A DNA stretch of 32,617 nucleotides, from the NCBI GenBank assembly GCA_016650125.1, contig JAENWT010000026.1, forward strand, positions 1 to 32,617, read 5' to 3'. A program made the translations under genes and the position numbers. This stretch comes from Thermoleophilia bacterium (lineage in GTDB: Bacteria; Actinomycetota; Thermoleophilia; Solirubrobacterales; 70-9). A model generated the notes under the pieces. The model ran no database searches, had not been told where the DNA came from, and saw only the letters and a program-made list of their open reading frames with translations. Below, in pieces: positions 22,250-29,694 of the stretch. Every line of letters starts with the position of its first letter. Positions within the stretch are counted from its first letter, which is position 1.

Positions 22250-23506
22250 GTGCCACTAGACCTCGCTGATGTGAGCAAGCTTGACGTTGAGCCCGGAGAA
22301 CTCCCCGAAACCATGTCCGCATGGGTCATTCGGGAGGAAACCATGGGTGAGCCCAAGGACGCCTTCAAGCTCGAAGAGATCGAGACCCCGGAACCGGGTG
22401 CCTTCGAGGTAATCGTCCGCGTGATGGCGGCCGGCGTGAACTTCAACAACGTCTGGGCCGCCCTCGGCAAGCCCGTCTCGGTCTTCGGCTACGGCGACCA
22501 CCCCGAGTACGGACACCACATCGGCGGCTCCGATGCCTCGGGCATCGTCTGGAAGGTCGGCGAAGGCGTGACCCGCTGGAAGCCGGGCGACGAAGTCGTA
22601 GTCCACTGCAACCAGGCCTCATACGAGGACGTCGAAGTCCACGGACTCGACCCGCTCGCCGCTCCCAGCCAGAAGATCTGGGGATACGAGACCACCTGGG
22701 GCTCGTTCGCCCAGTACACCAAGGTCCAGGCCCAGCAGCTGCTCTCGAAGCCGAAGAACCTCTCGTGGGCCGAATCCGCTTCGTACGGACTCACCTACTT
22801 CACCGCGTATCGCATGCTGATCGACCAGGCGAAGATCCAGCCCGGCCACAACGTGCTGATCTGGGGCGCAGCCGGCGGACTCGGCGTTTTCGCAGTCCAG
22901 CTCTGCAAGGCCGCCGGTGCAAACGCGGTCGGCGTCGTCTCTTCCGACGAGAAGGGCGAACTGGTCAAGAGGCTCGGCGCGGTCGACTACATCAACCGGA
23001 ACGAGTTCTCCGGCATGATGCGGACCGGCAACGAGGACAAGGACGAAGAGAAGGCCCGTTTCAAGATCTCCCGTGACTTCGCGAAGAAGGTCAAAGGGAT
23101 CCTCGGGGATGCCCCCGACGTCGTCTTCGAACACGTCGGCCAGGCAACCTTCCCGACCTCGGTCTTCGTGGTCAAGCCATTCGGCAAGGTCGTCATCTGC
23201 GGCGCCACCTCGGGCTACAACCTCGACTTCGACGTGCGTTACCTGTGGATGCGCCAGAAGCAGATCATCGGCTCGCACTTCGCGAACGCCTACGAATGCA
23301 TGAAGGCCAACCAGCTGATGGCCGAAGGCAAGGTCAGCCCCGTGCTCTGGAAGACGATGGAATACGACGGTGTGGCCGATGCCCACCAGTTGCTCCACGA
23401 GAACAAGCACCTCGGCAAGATCGCCATCCTGGTCGGCGCGAAGGACGAAGACGAAGGCCGCGAAATCGAAGGCCCCGGAGCGATCCGGGCCGAAGTCGGC
23501 GCTTAG
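22250..23506 (+). CDS. ccr: Crotonyl-CoA carboxylase/reductase
   Basis: A 418-residue medium-chain reductase of the carboxylating enoyl-thioester reductase group, converting crotonyl-CoA, CO2 and NADPH to (2S)-ethylmalonyl-CoA. Long Ccr-type features are FNNVWAALGKPV, the GHHIGGSDASGIVWKVGEGV region, NADPH-binding WGAAGGLGVFAVQL, and IIGSHFANAYE. The CO2-pocket residues reported for the family are seen as Asn67, Glu147 and His343. The Phe that precedes the Glu appears here as Tyr146. Start is GTG with a good ribosome-binding site. Ethylmalonyl-CoA mutase is encoded 1.2 kb downstream on the same strand. Confidence 0.93.
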   Translation: MPLDLADVSKLDVEPGELPETMSAWVIREETMGEPKDAFKLEEIETPEPGAFEVIVRVMAAGVNFNNVWAALGKPVSVFGYGDHPEYGHHIGGSDASGIVWKVGEGVTRWKPGDEVVVHCNQASYEDVEVHGLDPLAAPSQKIWGYETTWGSFAQYTKVQAQQLLSKPKNLSWAESASYGLTYFTAYRMLIDQAKIQPGHNVLIWGAAGGLGVFAVQLCKAAGANAVGVVSSDEKGELVKRLGAVDYINRNEFSGMMRTGNEDKDEEKARFKISRDFAKKVKGILGDAPDVVFEHVGQATFPTSVFVVKPFGKVVICGATSGYNLDFDVRYLWMRQKQIIGSHFANAYECMKANQLMAEGKVSPVLWKTMEYDGVADAHQLLHENKHLGKIAILVGAKDEDEGREIEGPGAIRAEVGA

Positions 23507-23526
23507 CCGGTAAGGAGCAGCAGGGC

Positions 23527-23823
23527 ATGGCTAACTACATTTCCGAGATTTCCTGGCACGTGACTCCGTTCAGGACGCAGCGCTGGCTCGATCTGTGGGA
23601 GCCGGCCGCGGCCAAGGCGACGAACTACGGCGCCGAGAGCTGGCAGATCTACCGCTCGGTCGAAGATCCCCTGATCTTCCGCCAGCTGACCATCTGGAAT
23701 GACAAGAAGGACTTCGAGCGCTACTGGTACTCCGAAGAACTGTCGGCCCACCGCGAAGAGATCATCGACCTCTACGTGAAGCCGCTGCTGCCGATCTGGT
23801 GCACACCGATCGCCAGCGGCTGA
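23527..23823 (+). CDS. Small protein, probable dimeric alpha/beta-barrel (NIPSNAP/ABM-like)
   Basis: A 98-residue protein with strand-helix-helix-strand pattern and many aromatic residues (SEISWHVTPFRTQRWLDLW, SWQIYRSVEDPL, TIWNDKKDFERYWYS). It ends in a predicted helix and YVKPLLPIWCTP. The pattern fits ferredoxin-like dimeric alpha/beta-barrel domains, but I do not recognise a specific family and no catalytic residue can be named. AAGGAG stands upstream. It follows ccr by 20 nt and is probably co-transcribed, so a link to the ethylmalonyl-CoA pathway is possible but unproven. Confidence 0.7.
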   Translation: MANYISEISWHVTPFRTQRWLDLWEPAAAKATNYGAESWQIYRSVEDPLIFRQLTIWNDKKDFERYWYSEELSAHREEIIDLYVKPLLPIWCTPIASG

Positions 23824-23838
23824 ACCGCTCGGTATGAC

Positions 23839-23861
23839 CCCGGCCCCTAGAAGGGGTCGGG
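23839..23861. terminator. Hairpin at the convergent gene ends
   Basis: CCCGGCCCC (23839-23847) pairs with GGGGTCGGG (23853-23861), one wobble, loop TAGAA. It lacks a T-run on either side, so function as a terminator is uncertain. It overlaps the 3' end of the minus-strand gene. Confidence 0.4.
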
Positions 23862-24578
23862 CTGGGTTCCCGAGAGCTTGACGAAGCTGCCCCGGGCACC
23901 CCGGGCACTCTTCTTGGAACCGATCGAGAAGGTGGTGTCTTGCCCTTCGAGCGAGTTGCCGCGCGGGTCAACCACGGCCGCCAGCCGGTGCCCGTTGACC
24001 GAGGCGACGATCCCGGCGGAACCGGAGGGGTTGCCCTGCTGATCGTTGTAGGCGCGCAGGGTAAGCCGGTTGGCCTCGCTGAATCCTGCGATCTTTTTGC
24101 CGGCCTTGCCGTTTTCGAGATTCTGGATCTTGCCGTTGGGGAAGATCTTGCGGAGCTGGAAACGGTGTCCGCTCGGGAACACGCAGAGCTGGTAGCGACT
24201 GCCGTCCGTATCCTGGCGCACGCTCACCGAGAGGTAGGCCTGGGACTTCACCTTCTTCGGCGTCGACTTGAAGAGGCGGCCGGTCGCCGTGATGCCGACG
24301 TTGCGGCCGACGAACGGGACACGGAAAGCGCATTCCTTCGTACGTTTGCCGACTTCGAGCCGGAACGACTTCTTCGAACCACCCCGGTCGCAGTTGGCTT
24401 TACCGCTGTACTGCTTGATCTCCTTGCGTGCAGTCGTCGACTGAAGCGAGTTCTTGAAAGTAGTGATCGAAGCGGCATCGGCCGAAGAAGCGGCAATCGA
24501 AAGGCAGGCGAGGGCCAGACCCGAAGCCAGAATCAGGCGAAGGGACGATCCGGTCTTGTGAATGTGGAGTAGACGCAT
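23847..24578 (-). CDS. Secreted protein with laminin-G/concanavalin-like domain
   Basis: A 243-residue protein with a signal peptide (basic start, hydrophobic LILASGLALACLSIA, cleavage near ADA-A at 33-36). The mature part looks like a jelly-roll domain of the LamG/DUF1080 kind: YQLCVFPSGHRFQLRKIF, the EANRLTLRAYND phrase (compare 'pNrLrv'), GIVASVNGHRLAAVVDP, and a final strand after DTTFSIGSKK. Four Cys residues in the mature region could form disulfides, which fits the nearby VKOR/DsbA pair. Ligand unknown. The ATG is 6 nt after TAGGCT. It diverges from ecm. Confidence 0.7.
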   Translation of the reverse strand: MRLLHIHKTGSSLRLILASGLALACLSIAASSADAASITTFKNSLQSTTARKEIKQYSGKANCDRGGSKKSFRLEVGKRTKECAFRVPFVGRNVGITATGRLFKSTPKKVKSQAYLSVSVRQDTDGSRYQLCVFPSGHRFQLRKIFPNGKIQNLENGKAGKKIAGFSEANRLTLRAYNDQQGNPSGSAGIVASVNGHRLAAVVDPRGNSLEGQDTTFSIGSKKSARGARGSFVKLSGTQPDPF

Positions 24579-24584
24579 ACAAAG

Positions 24585-24590
24585 AGCCTA
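24585..24590 (-). promoter_or_regulatory. -10 box TAGGCT (leaderless type)
   Basis: TAGGCT lies exactly 6 nt before the ATG at 24578 on the minus strand. No ribosome-binding site is present. Confidence 0.5.
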
Positions 24591-24674
24591 AACACCGCGG
24601 GCGGCGAAAGGTGCGCCTCGGGGGATGGTGACCGAAGCCTTTCCGGAACGGTTCGGGCGGTATCTTTCCTAGGT

Positions 24675-26684
24675 ATGAGCGACCATCGTCTGCCCGAGAA
24701 GGACCACCCCTGGGTGATGCGCACCTACGCGGGCCATTCCGATGCCAAGCGTTCGAACGAGCTTTACCGCGGCAACCTGGCCAAGGGTCAGACCGGTCTT
24801 TCCGTCGCTTTCGACCTGCCCACCCAGACCGGCTACGACCCCGACCACATCCTCTCGCGGGGCGAGGTCGGAAAGGTCGGCGTCTCGGTTGCCCACCTCG
24901 GCGACATGGAGACGCTGATGGACCAGATCCCTCTCGAGACGATGAACACCTCGATGACGATCAACGCCGTCGCTGCCTGGATGCTCGGGCTCTACGTGGC
25001 CGCCGCGGAAGAAACCGGCGTCGACCGCTCCGAGCTCAAGGGCACGACCCAGAACGACATCATCAAGGAGTACCTCTCCCGCGGCACCTACGCCTTCCCG
25101 CCCGAGCCGTCGATGCGCCTGATCGCCGACATGGTCGCCTTCACCGTGAACGAGGTCCCGAGCTGGAACCCGATCAACATCTGCAGCTACCACCTCCAGG
25201 AGGCCGGAGCGACGCCGATCCAGGAGATCGCCTACGCGATCTCGACCGCTGTGGCCGTGCTCGACGAGGTCAAGTCCCGCGGCCAGGTCGCCGAGGAGGA
25301 TTTCCCCAAGGTCTTCGGCCGCATCTCGTTCTTCGTCAACGCCGGCATCCGCTTCATCGAGGAGATCGCCAAGTTGAAGACGATGGGCCGGATCTGGACC
25401 GAGATCGGCCGCGAGCGGTACGGCGTCACCGACGAAAAGATGCTGCGCTTCCGGTACGGCGTCCAGGTCAACTCGCTCGGACTGACCGAGGCCCAGCCGG
25501 AGAACAACGTTCAGCGCATCGTGCTCGAGGCGCTTGCCGTGACTATGTCCCGCGACGCCCGGGCCCGAGCTCTGCAACTGCCGGCCTGGAATGAAGCGAT
25601 GGGCCTCCCCCGCCCCTGGGACCAGCAGTGGAGCCTGCGGATCCAGCAGGTGCTGGCCTTCGAAACCGACCTGCTCGAGTATCCCGACATCTTCGAAGGA
25701 TCCAAGGTGATGGAAGGCCTGGTCGACGAGTTCACCGCCGGCGCCAAGGACGAGATCGCCGTCGTCGAAGAAAAGGGCGGCGCCGTTGCCGCCGTGCCTT
25801 ACATGAAGGCCCGCCTGGTCGAATCCCAGCGCGAACGTTTTGCCCGGATCGAGAACGGCGAGCAAAAAGTGGTCGGCCTGAACACGTACACCACCACCGA
25901 GGAATCGCCGCTCACCAAGAGCTCCGACGGCGGAATCATGAAGCCCGATCCCGAGGTCGAGCGCGAGCGCACCGAAGCCCTCGAGGCCTGGCGCGCGGAC
26001 CGCGATGATGATGCGGTGACCACCGCCCTCGCCGAAGTCGCCCGGGTCGCCGCCGGTGACACCGAGAACATCATGCCGGCAACGATTGCCGCAGCCAAGG
26101 CAGGAGCGACGACCGGCGAATGGGCCGCCACCCTGCGCGAAGTGTTCGGCGCCTACCGCGGCCCGACCGGCGTCGGCGGTGCCGCTCCGGCGGGTGACCG
26201 TGAAGCCCTCACCGCGACCCGCGACCGGGTCAATGAAGTCTCGGAAGAAATTGGCCACCGTATCCGCATCCTGGTCGGCAAGCCCGGACTCGACGGTCAC
26301 TCCAACGGATCCGAGCAGATTGCCCTGCGCGCCCGCGACGTCGGCATGGAGGTCGTCTACCAGGGAATCCGCCTGACGCCGGAGCAGATCGCCGAGTCGG
26401 CGCTCCAGGAGGACGTCGACGTGGTCGGCCTCTCGATCCTTTCCGGCTCGCACCTCGAATTGGTCCCGGAAGTGGTGCGGCTGCTCGCTGAAGAAGGCCT
26501 GACCGTGCCGGTCGTGGCCGGTGGCATCATCCCGCCGGAGGACGCAATCAGCCTGATCGAAAGTGGCGTTGCCGGCGTCTACACACCGAAAGACTTCGAC
26601 ATGAACGAGATCATGGCCGAGATCGTCGAACTCGTGGCCCAGCGCCACGGCCAGGCCGAAAGCCCGGCAGCCCAGCCCGTATAG
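24675..26684 (+). CDS. ecm: Ethylmalonyl-CoA mutase (B12-dependent, MeaA type)
   Basis: A 669-residue coenzyme-B12 mutase rearranging ethylmalonyl-CoA to methylsuccinyl-CoA. The TIM-barrel part (1-~410) has RTYAGHSDAKRSNELYR, AFDLPTQTGYDPDHIL (Tyr54) and SYHLQEAG (His173). TQTGYDPD in place of the THRGYDSD of methylmalonyl-CoA mutase is the mark of the Ecm clade. The C-terminal cobalamin domain has GKPGLDGHSNGSEQIA, where Asp540-x-His542-x-x-Gly545 binds cobalt from below, followed by LSILSGSH and GGIIPPED. Both domains are in one chain, as in MeaA. The start is 8 nt after TATCTT with no clear ribosome-binding site. Confidence 0.93.
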   Translation: MSDHRLPEKDHPWVMRTYAGHSDAKRSNELYRGNLAKGQTGLSVAFDLPTQTGYDPDHILSRGEVGKVGVSVAHLGDMETLMDQIPLETMNTSMTINAVAAWMLGLYVAAAEETGVDRSELKGTTQNDIIKEYLSRGTYAFPPEPSMRLIADMVAFTVNEVPSWNPINICSYHLQEAGATPIQEIAYAISTAVAVLDEVKSRGQVAEEDFPKVFGRISFFVNAGIRFIEEIAKLKTMGRIWTEIGRERYGVTDEKMLRFRYGVQVNSLGLTEAQPENNVQRIVLEALAVTMSRDARARALQLPAWNEAMGLPRPWDQQWSLRIQQVLAFETDLLEYPDIFEGSKVMEGLVDEFTAGAKDEIAVVEEKGGAVAAVPYMKARLVESQRERFARIENGEQKVVGLNTYTTTEESPLTKSSDGGIMKPDPEVERERTEALEAWRADRDDDAVTTALAEVARVAAGDTENIMPATIAAAKAGATTGEWAATLREVFGAYRGPTGVGGAAPAGDREALTATRDRVNEVSEEIGHRIRILVGKPGLDGHSNGSEQIALRARDVGMEVVYQGIRLTPEQIAESALQEDVDVVGLSILSGSHLELVPEVVRLLAEEGLTVPVVAGGIIPPEDAISLIESGVAGVYTPKDFDMNEIMAEIVELVAQRHGQAESPAAQPV

Positions 26685-26694
26685 GGTCCTTCGA

Positions 26695-27279
26695 GTGTCC
26701 GATCAACTGACCCTCCTCCAGCGGGGGATCCCCACCGAGGTCGTGGTGCTGCTCATCGTCATCACCGTGGCCACGCTGGCCGCCGTGTTCGCCGCGCTGA
26801 GGGGTTCCGGAGGCGAAAAGGTTCTTCGAATCGCAGCCGGTGTTCTGAGTGGCCTCGGGCTCCTGGTCTCTGGTTACGTCGTCTACAAGACGCAGGTCCT
26901 CAACGAGGTCCCCCAGTGCATCAGCGGCGGAGGCGGCTGCAGCCTGGTGGAAAAGAGCGACTATTCCCACCTCGGCGGTGTCCACGTCTCGATCTTCGGT
27001 TTCATCGGATACGCCCTGCTTCTCGGAGCCTCGATCTGGAACGGCGACCGGGCCCGCGTGGCCGGGTTCGTCCTTGCTCTTTTCGGCTTCGGCTTCAGTC
27101 TCTACCTGACCTACCTCGAACTCTGGGAGATCCTCGCGATCTGCCAGTGGTGCGTAACGAGCGCCGTCGTGATGACGATGCTCTTTGTGGTCAACACGAC
27201 TCGGATGTTCAGCTATTTCGGGCTCGACGAGTACGAGGACGACGTCGCCGAACCGGTTGACGAAGCGCCCGAAACCTAA
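26695..27279 (+). CDS. Vitamin K epoxide reductase-like membrane oxidoreductase
   Basis: A 194-residue membrane protein with about five hydrophobic spans, an extracytoplasmic loop with Cys75 and Cys82 (QCISGGGGCSLVEKSDYSH) and the quinone-side CQWC pair (Cys150, Cys153). The Ser/Asn-type residues near SIFGFIGY match bacterial VKOR. It reoxidises a periplasmic thiol oxidase using menaquinone. It starts with GTG 10 nt after ecm, and the next gene encodes its expected DsbA-like partner 53 nt later. The acidic C-terminal tail is not part of the core. Confidence 0.9.
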   Translation: MSDQLTLLQRGIPTEVVVLLIVITVATLAAVFAALRGSGGEKVLRIAAGVLSGLGLLVSGYVVYKTQVLNEVPQCISGGGGCSLVEKSDYSHLGGVHVSIFGFIGYALLLGASIWNGDRARVAGFVLALFGFGFSLYLTYLELWEILAICQWCVTSAVVMTMLFVVNTTRMFSYFGLDEYEDDVAEPVDEAPET

Positions 27280-27332
27280 CTCTCGCCTAACCCGGGGCCC
27301 GTTTTCCGGCATTTAGATAGCATCAGCCGCCA

Positions 27333-28094
27333 ATGGCTACCGGACCGCAGCAGAAGAGAAAAGAGCTTCGCGAAAAACGTCTCAAGGCAGAGGCCCAAGC
27401 GAAGGGCGGCGACCGCCGTGAAAACCTGATGAAGATCGTCGGTGTGGCGGCATTCGTCGCGATCATCGCGATCATCGGCGTGGTTTTCGCCCTGTCGAAA
27501 AAGGGGGACGATTCGCCTGCGAAGGATTCCTCTTCGGTAAGCGAGCAGTTGGCCGGTATCCCGCAGAACGGCTCCGTGCTCGGCGATCCCAAGGCCAAGG
27601 TCACCCTGGTCGAATTTGGTGACCTCCAGTGCCCGATCTGCAAGCAGTACGCCGACGAGATCCTTCCCGACGTCATCGCCGGCCCGATCAAGTCCGGCAA
27701 GGCCAACTTCGAGTTCAAGAACTGGGCGGTCCTCGGCGCGGACTCCACCCTCGCGGCCAAGGCGGCCCTGGCCGCCGGCGAGCAGAACCTTGCCTGGTCC
27801 TACCTCGAGAACTTCTACGCCAATCAGGAGCTCGAGAACACCGGTTACGTCACCGACGACTTCATGACCGACATCGCCGAGAAGGCCGGCATCAAGGACA
27901 TCGACAAGTGGAACGTCGATCGTGAGAAGCCGGATCTCGAAAACGTCCTGCTCGATATCGACAACGAAGCGATCAAGCAGGGCTTCAGTGGCACGCCTTC
28001 CTTCGCCATCCGCGACTCCAAGGGCAAGCTCACGCCGATCGACGACACCCAGACGTCCCAGGCGATCATCGACGCGATCAACAAGGCGCAGTAG
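27333..28094 (+). CDS. DsbA-like membrane-anchored thiol oxidoreductase
   Basis: A 253-residue protein with a charged cytoplasmic N-terminus (KRKELREKRLKAEAQ), one membrane anchor (about 34-54) and an extracytoplasmic thioredoxin fold with the redox site CPIC (Cys100, Cys103) in VEFGDLQCPICKQY. The cis-Pro is in GTPSFAI (Pro222). The helical insert between marks the DsbA/DsbG branch rather than plain thioredoxin. With the VKOR upstream it forms a complete oxidative folding pair. A TAGCAT box lies 9 nt before the ATG. Confidence 0.92.
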   Translation: MATGPQQKRKELREKRLKAEAQAKGGDRRENLMKIVGVAAFVAIIAIIGVVFALSKKGDDSPAKDSSSVSEQLAGIPQNGSVLGDPKAKVTLVEFGDLQCPICKQYADEILPDVIAGPIKSGKANFEFKNWAVLGADSTLAAKAALAAGEQNLAWSYLENFYANQELENTGYVTDDFMTDIAEKAGIKDIDKWNVDREKPDLENVLLDIDNEAIKQGFSGTPSFAIRDSKGKLTPIDDTQTSQAIIDAINKAQ

Positions 28095-28113
28095 TGGGGA
28101 GTTGCGGCTGAGC

Positions 28114-28671
28114 ATGAACGACGGCATCTCCGCCTGGCTGCGCTGCTACCGGTGCTGGTCACGCAACCTGGAAGTCCAGGTCCACTACGACGCGATTCGG
28201 ACGATCGACCCGGAAACGGGCCTGCCGGCCGAAGGCGTCGACGAGGTCCAGGAGTCGGTGGTCCAATGCCTCGACTGCATGCACGACCAGCCGCACCTCA
28301 CCTTCGACCGCGACCGGGTGGTGCCGATCGAGGACCGCTGGGAACGGCTGGTGGCTGGAACGCCCTGGGTCGCCTCCTGCACGGTCACCGTCGAGGGCGA
28401 CCAGGTCGAGGCCTGCTCCGGCCCGGAGGCAGTCGACTTCCTCACCTACGGAGCCTTCGGCGACCCCGGGACCCGCGAGTTCTTCACCCACGTGCGTTTC
28501 CACAAGCACCACGACGACCAGATCGCGGTCCACATGCTGGTCGAGCTCTACGCTCGCTCGGCCGAAGAGGCATCCGAGGTGCTCGCCGAGGCGGCCCGTG
28601 GCGCCCTGGAGATCACTTCACTGGCCGAAGAGTCCCGCCCCCCGGCCCACGCCTCAGAGAACCCTCACTGA
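28114..28671 (+). CDS. Unknown protein with a four-cysteine (zinc-ribbon-like) start
   Basis: A 185-residue protein I cannot assign. Its N-terminal part has CYRCW (Cys11, Cys14) and CLDCM (Cys52, Cys55), an arrangement expected of a treble-clef or zinc-ribbon site. The rest is mixed alpha/beta with VASCTVTVEGDQVEACSGPEA and a His-rich stretch FHKHHDDQ. No signal or membrane segment is seen. It starts 20 nt after the DsbA-like gene and overlaps the 3' end of the convergent 106-residue gene by 7 nt. A redox role is suggested by position only. Confidence 0.65.
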   Translation: MNDGISAWLRCYRCWSRNLEVQVHYDAIRTIDPETGLPAEGVDEVQESVVQCLDCMHDQPHLTFDRDRVVPIEDRWERLVAGTPWVASCTVTVEGDQVEACSGPEAVDFLTYGAFGDPGTREFFTHVRFHKHHDDQIAVHMLVELYARSAEEASEVLAEAARGALEITSLAEESRPPAHASENPH

Positions 28672-28985
28672 GCCGTATCTGAAGAGCTGGGCTTCGATGG
28701 TGGCGGGTCCGCCGGCTTCTTTGCTGCCGCGGCCGCTTCGGCACGCGCCTTCGGCTCCGTGGACTCGGCTGAAGTAGCGGTGTCGGACTGCTTGCCGGGG
28801 TCGCGGTCGACCAGCTTCTCTTTGGCTTCTTTGGCCTTCTCCGCCAGGGAGCCGTCGCCGCTCATGATGTTGCGCAGTTCCTTGCCGTCACGCTTGAGGT
28901 TGTCCGGCTCGGCCCGGTCACCAAGCTTGTCTTCGGCCTGCTTCTTGAGCTGGCCGACCTGCTGTCCAAGTTTCTTGAAGTCCAT
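28665..28985 (-). CDS. Small charged helical protein, unknown
   Basis: A 106-residue protein. Its first half is Lys/Glu-rich and helical (MDFKKLGQQVGQLKKQAEDK, then LAEKAKEAKEKLVD); its second half is a disordered Ala/Pro/Ser/Lys tail. It loosely resembles short actinobacterial 'antitoxin-like' or late-embryogenesis-like helices, but no family can be claimed. The ATG is 6 nt after TACCCT, with no ribosome-binding site. Its end overlaps the convergent upstream-strand gene by 7 nt. Confidence 0.6.
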   Translation of the reverse strand: MDFKKLGQQVGQLKKQAEDKLGDRAEPDNLKRDGKELRNIMSGDGSLAEKAKEAKEKLVDRDPGKQSDTATSAESTEPKARAEAAAAAKKPADPPPSKPSSSDTAQ

Positions 28986-28991
28986 ACACGG

Positions 28992-28997
28992 AGGGTA
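28992..28997 (-). promoter_or_regulatory. -10 box TACCCT (leaderless type)
   Basis: TACCCT lies 6 nt before the ATG at 28985 on the minus strand, the same arrangement as at aguA, ygfZ and the gene at 24578. Confidence 0.45.
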
Positions 28998-29035
28998 CCC
29001 GGTGTCCTCAGCAGGCTAACCGGAAGTTCAGGCCG

Positions 29036-29080
29036 CGAGATCCCGAAAGTCAGGGATTATCCCTGACTTTCGGGATCTCG
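29036..29080. repeat. 45-nt palindrome, perfect family copy P2
   Basis: The 21-nt arms 29036-29056 and 29060-29080 pair without mismatch around TTA. It is the most regular member of the family that also includes 437-481, 498-542 and 17587-17625. It sits 12 nt after the maoC stop, where it could end that transcript, although no T-run follows on the minus strand. No R-type RNA is beside this copy. Confidence 0.8.
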
Positions 29081-29092
29081 GCGGCCGAAGCG

Positions 29093-29641
29093 TTACTCGA
29101 CTGCGCCTTCTTCGGCTATCGGCGTTCCGTGGACCTTGCGCGGAATGAGGGCCGTTCGCTTGAACTGGGCTACAAGGACGCCGTCCTGGTTGTAGACCCT
29201 CGTCTGGACCTTTACGAGGCCTCGGTCGAGCTTCGACTTCGACTCGCGGACATCGAGGACCTCGGACTCGCAGAAGAGCGTGTCTCCGTGGAAGACCGGG
29301 TTCGGGTGGCTCAGCTCGTCGGTGGCGAGGTTGGCGATCGCCTTGCCCGAGAAGTCCGAGACCGACATGCCGACGGCAAGCGAATAGACGAGCGGTCCGA
29401 CCACTACGTTCTTGCCCTGCTGTGAGGCGTGGGCGTGAACATCATTGATGTGGAGCGGGTGATGGTTCATCGTGAGCAGGCAGAAAAGATGGTCGTCCGA
29501 CTCAGTCACGGTTTTGGCCGGCATGTGCTTGTAGATGGCGCCGACCTCGAACTCTTCGAGGTAACGACCGTAGGGGTGGGAGCCCGATTCTTCGCGCTCG
29601 GCCTGGTCGGTCGTGAAATCGCTGGTTGCTTCTTCGCTCAT
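29093..29641 (-). CDS. mch: MaoC-type hot-dog hydratase, probable mesaconyl-CoA hydratase
   Basis: A 182-residue single hot-dog protein of the MaoC group. VTESDDHLFCLLTMNHHPLHIND is in the place of the hydratase-2 motif; the usual GDxNPLH reads MNHHPLH, so His64 is kept but the catalytic Asp position is Asn59. NVVVGPLVYSLAVGMSV and FHGDTLFCESEVLDVRESKSK match the MaoC protein that accompanies CitE-like lyases in actinobacteria. In this locus it is the best candidate to hydrate mesaconyl-CoA to beta-methylmalyl-CoA. It is shorter than the double hot-dog Mch of Rhodobacter. AAGGAA precedes the ATG. Confidence 0.78.
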   Translation of the reverse strand: MSEEATSDFTTDQAEREESGSHPYGRYLEEFEVGAIYKHMPAKTVTESDDHLFCLLTMNHHPLHINDVHAHASQQGKNVVVGPLVYSLAVGMSVSDFSGKAIANLATDELSHPNPVFHGDTLFCESEVLDVRESKSKLDRGLVKVQTRVYNQDGVLVAQFKRTALIPRKVHGTPIAEEGAVE

Positions 29642-29694
29642 GTTTTTGTTGGTTCCTTGGTTGGTGTGACCGCGGGCGTGAGGCCCGGCGGATC

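Noticed and set aside
24669-26648. A 659-residue minus-strand open frame opposite ecm
   Set aside because: Ecm on the plus strand has all catalytic motifs; the opposite frame is a GC-driven shadow.
28185-28445. Minus-strand frames opposite the four-cysteine protein
   Set aside because: The plus-strand frame has paired Cys motifs and good codon use; the opposite frames are Ser/Arg-rich shadows.
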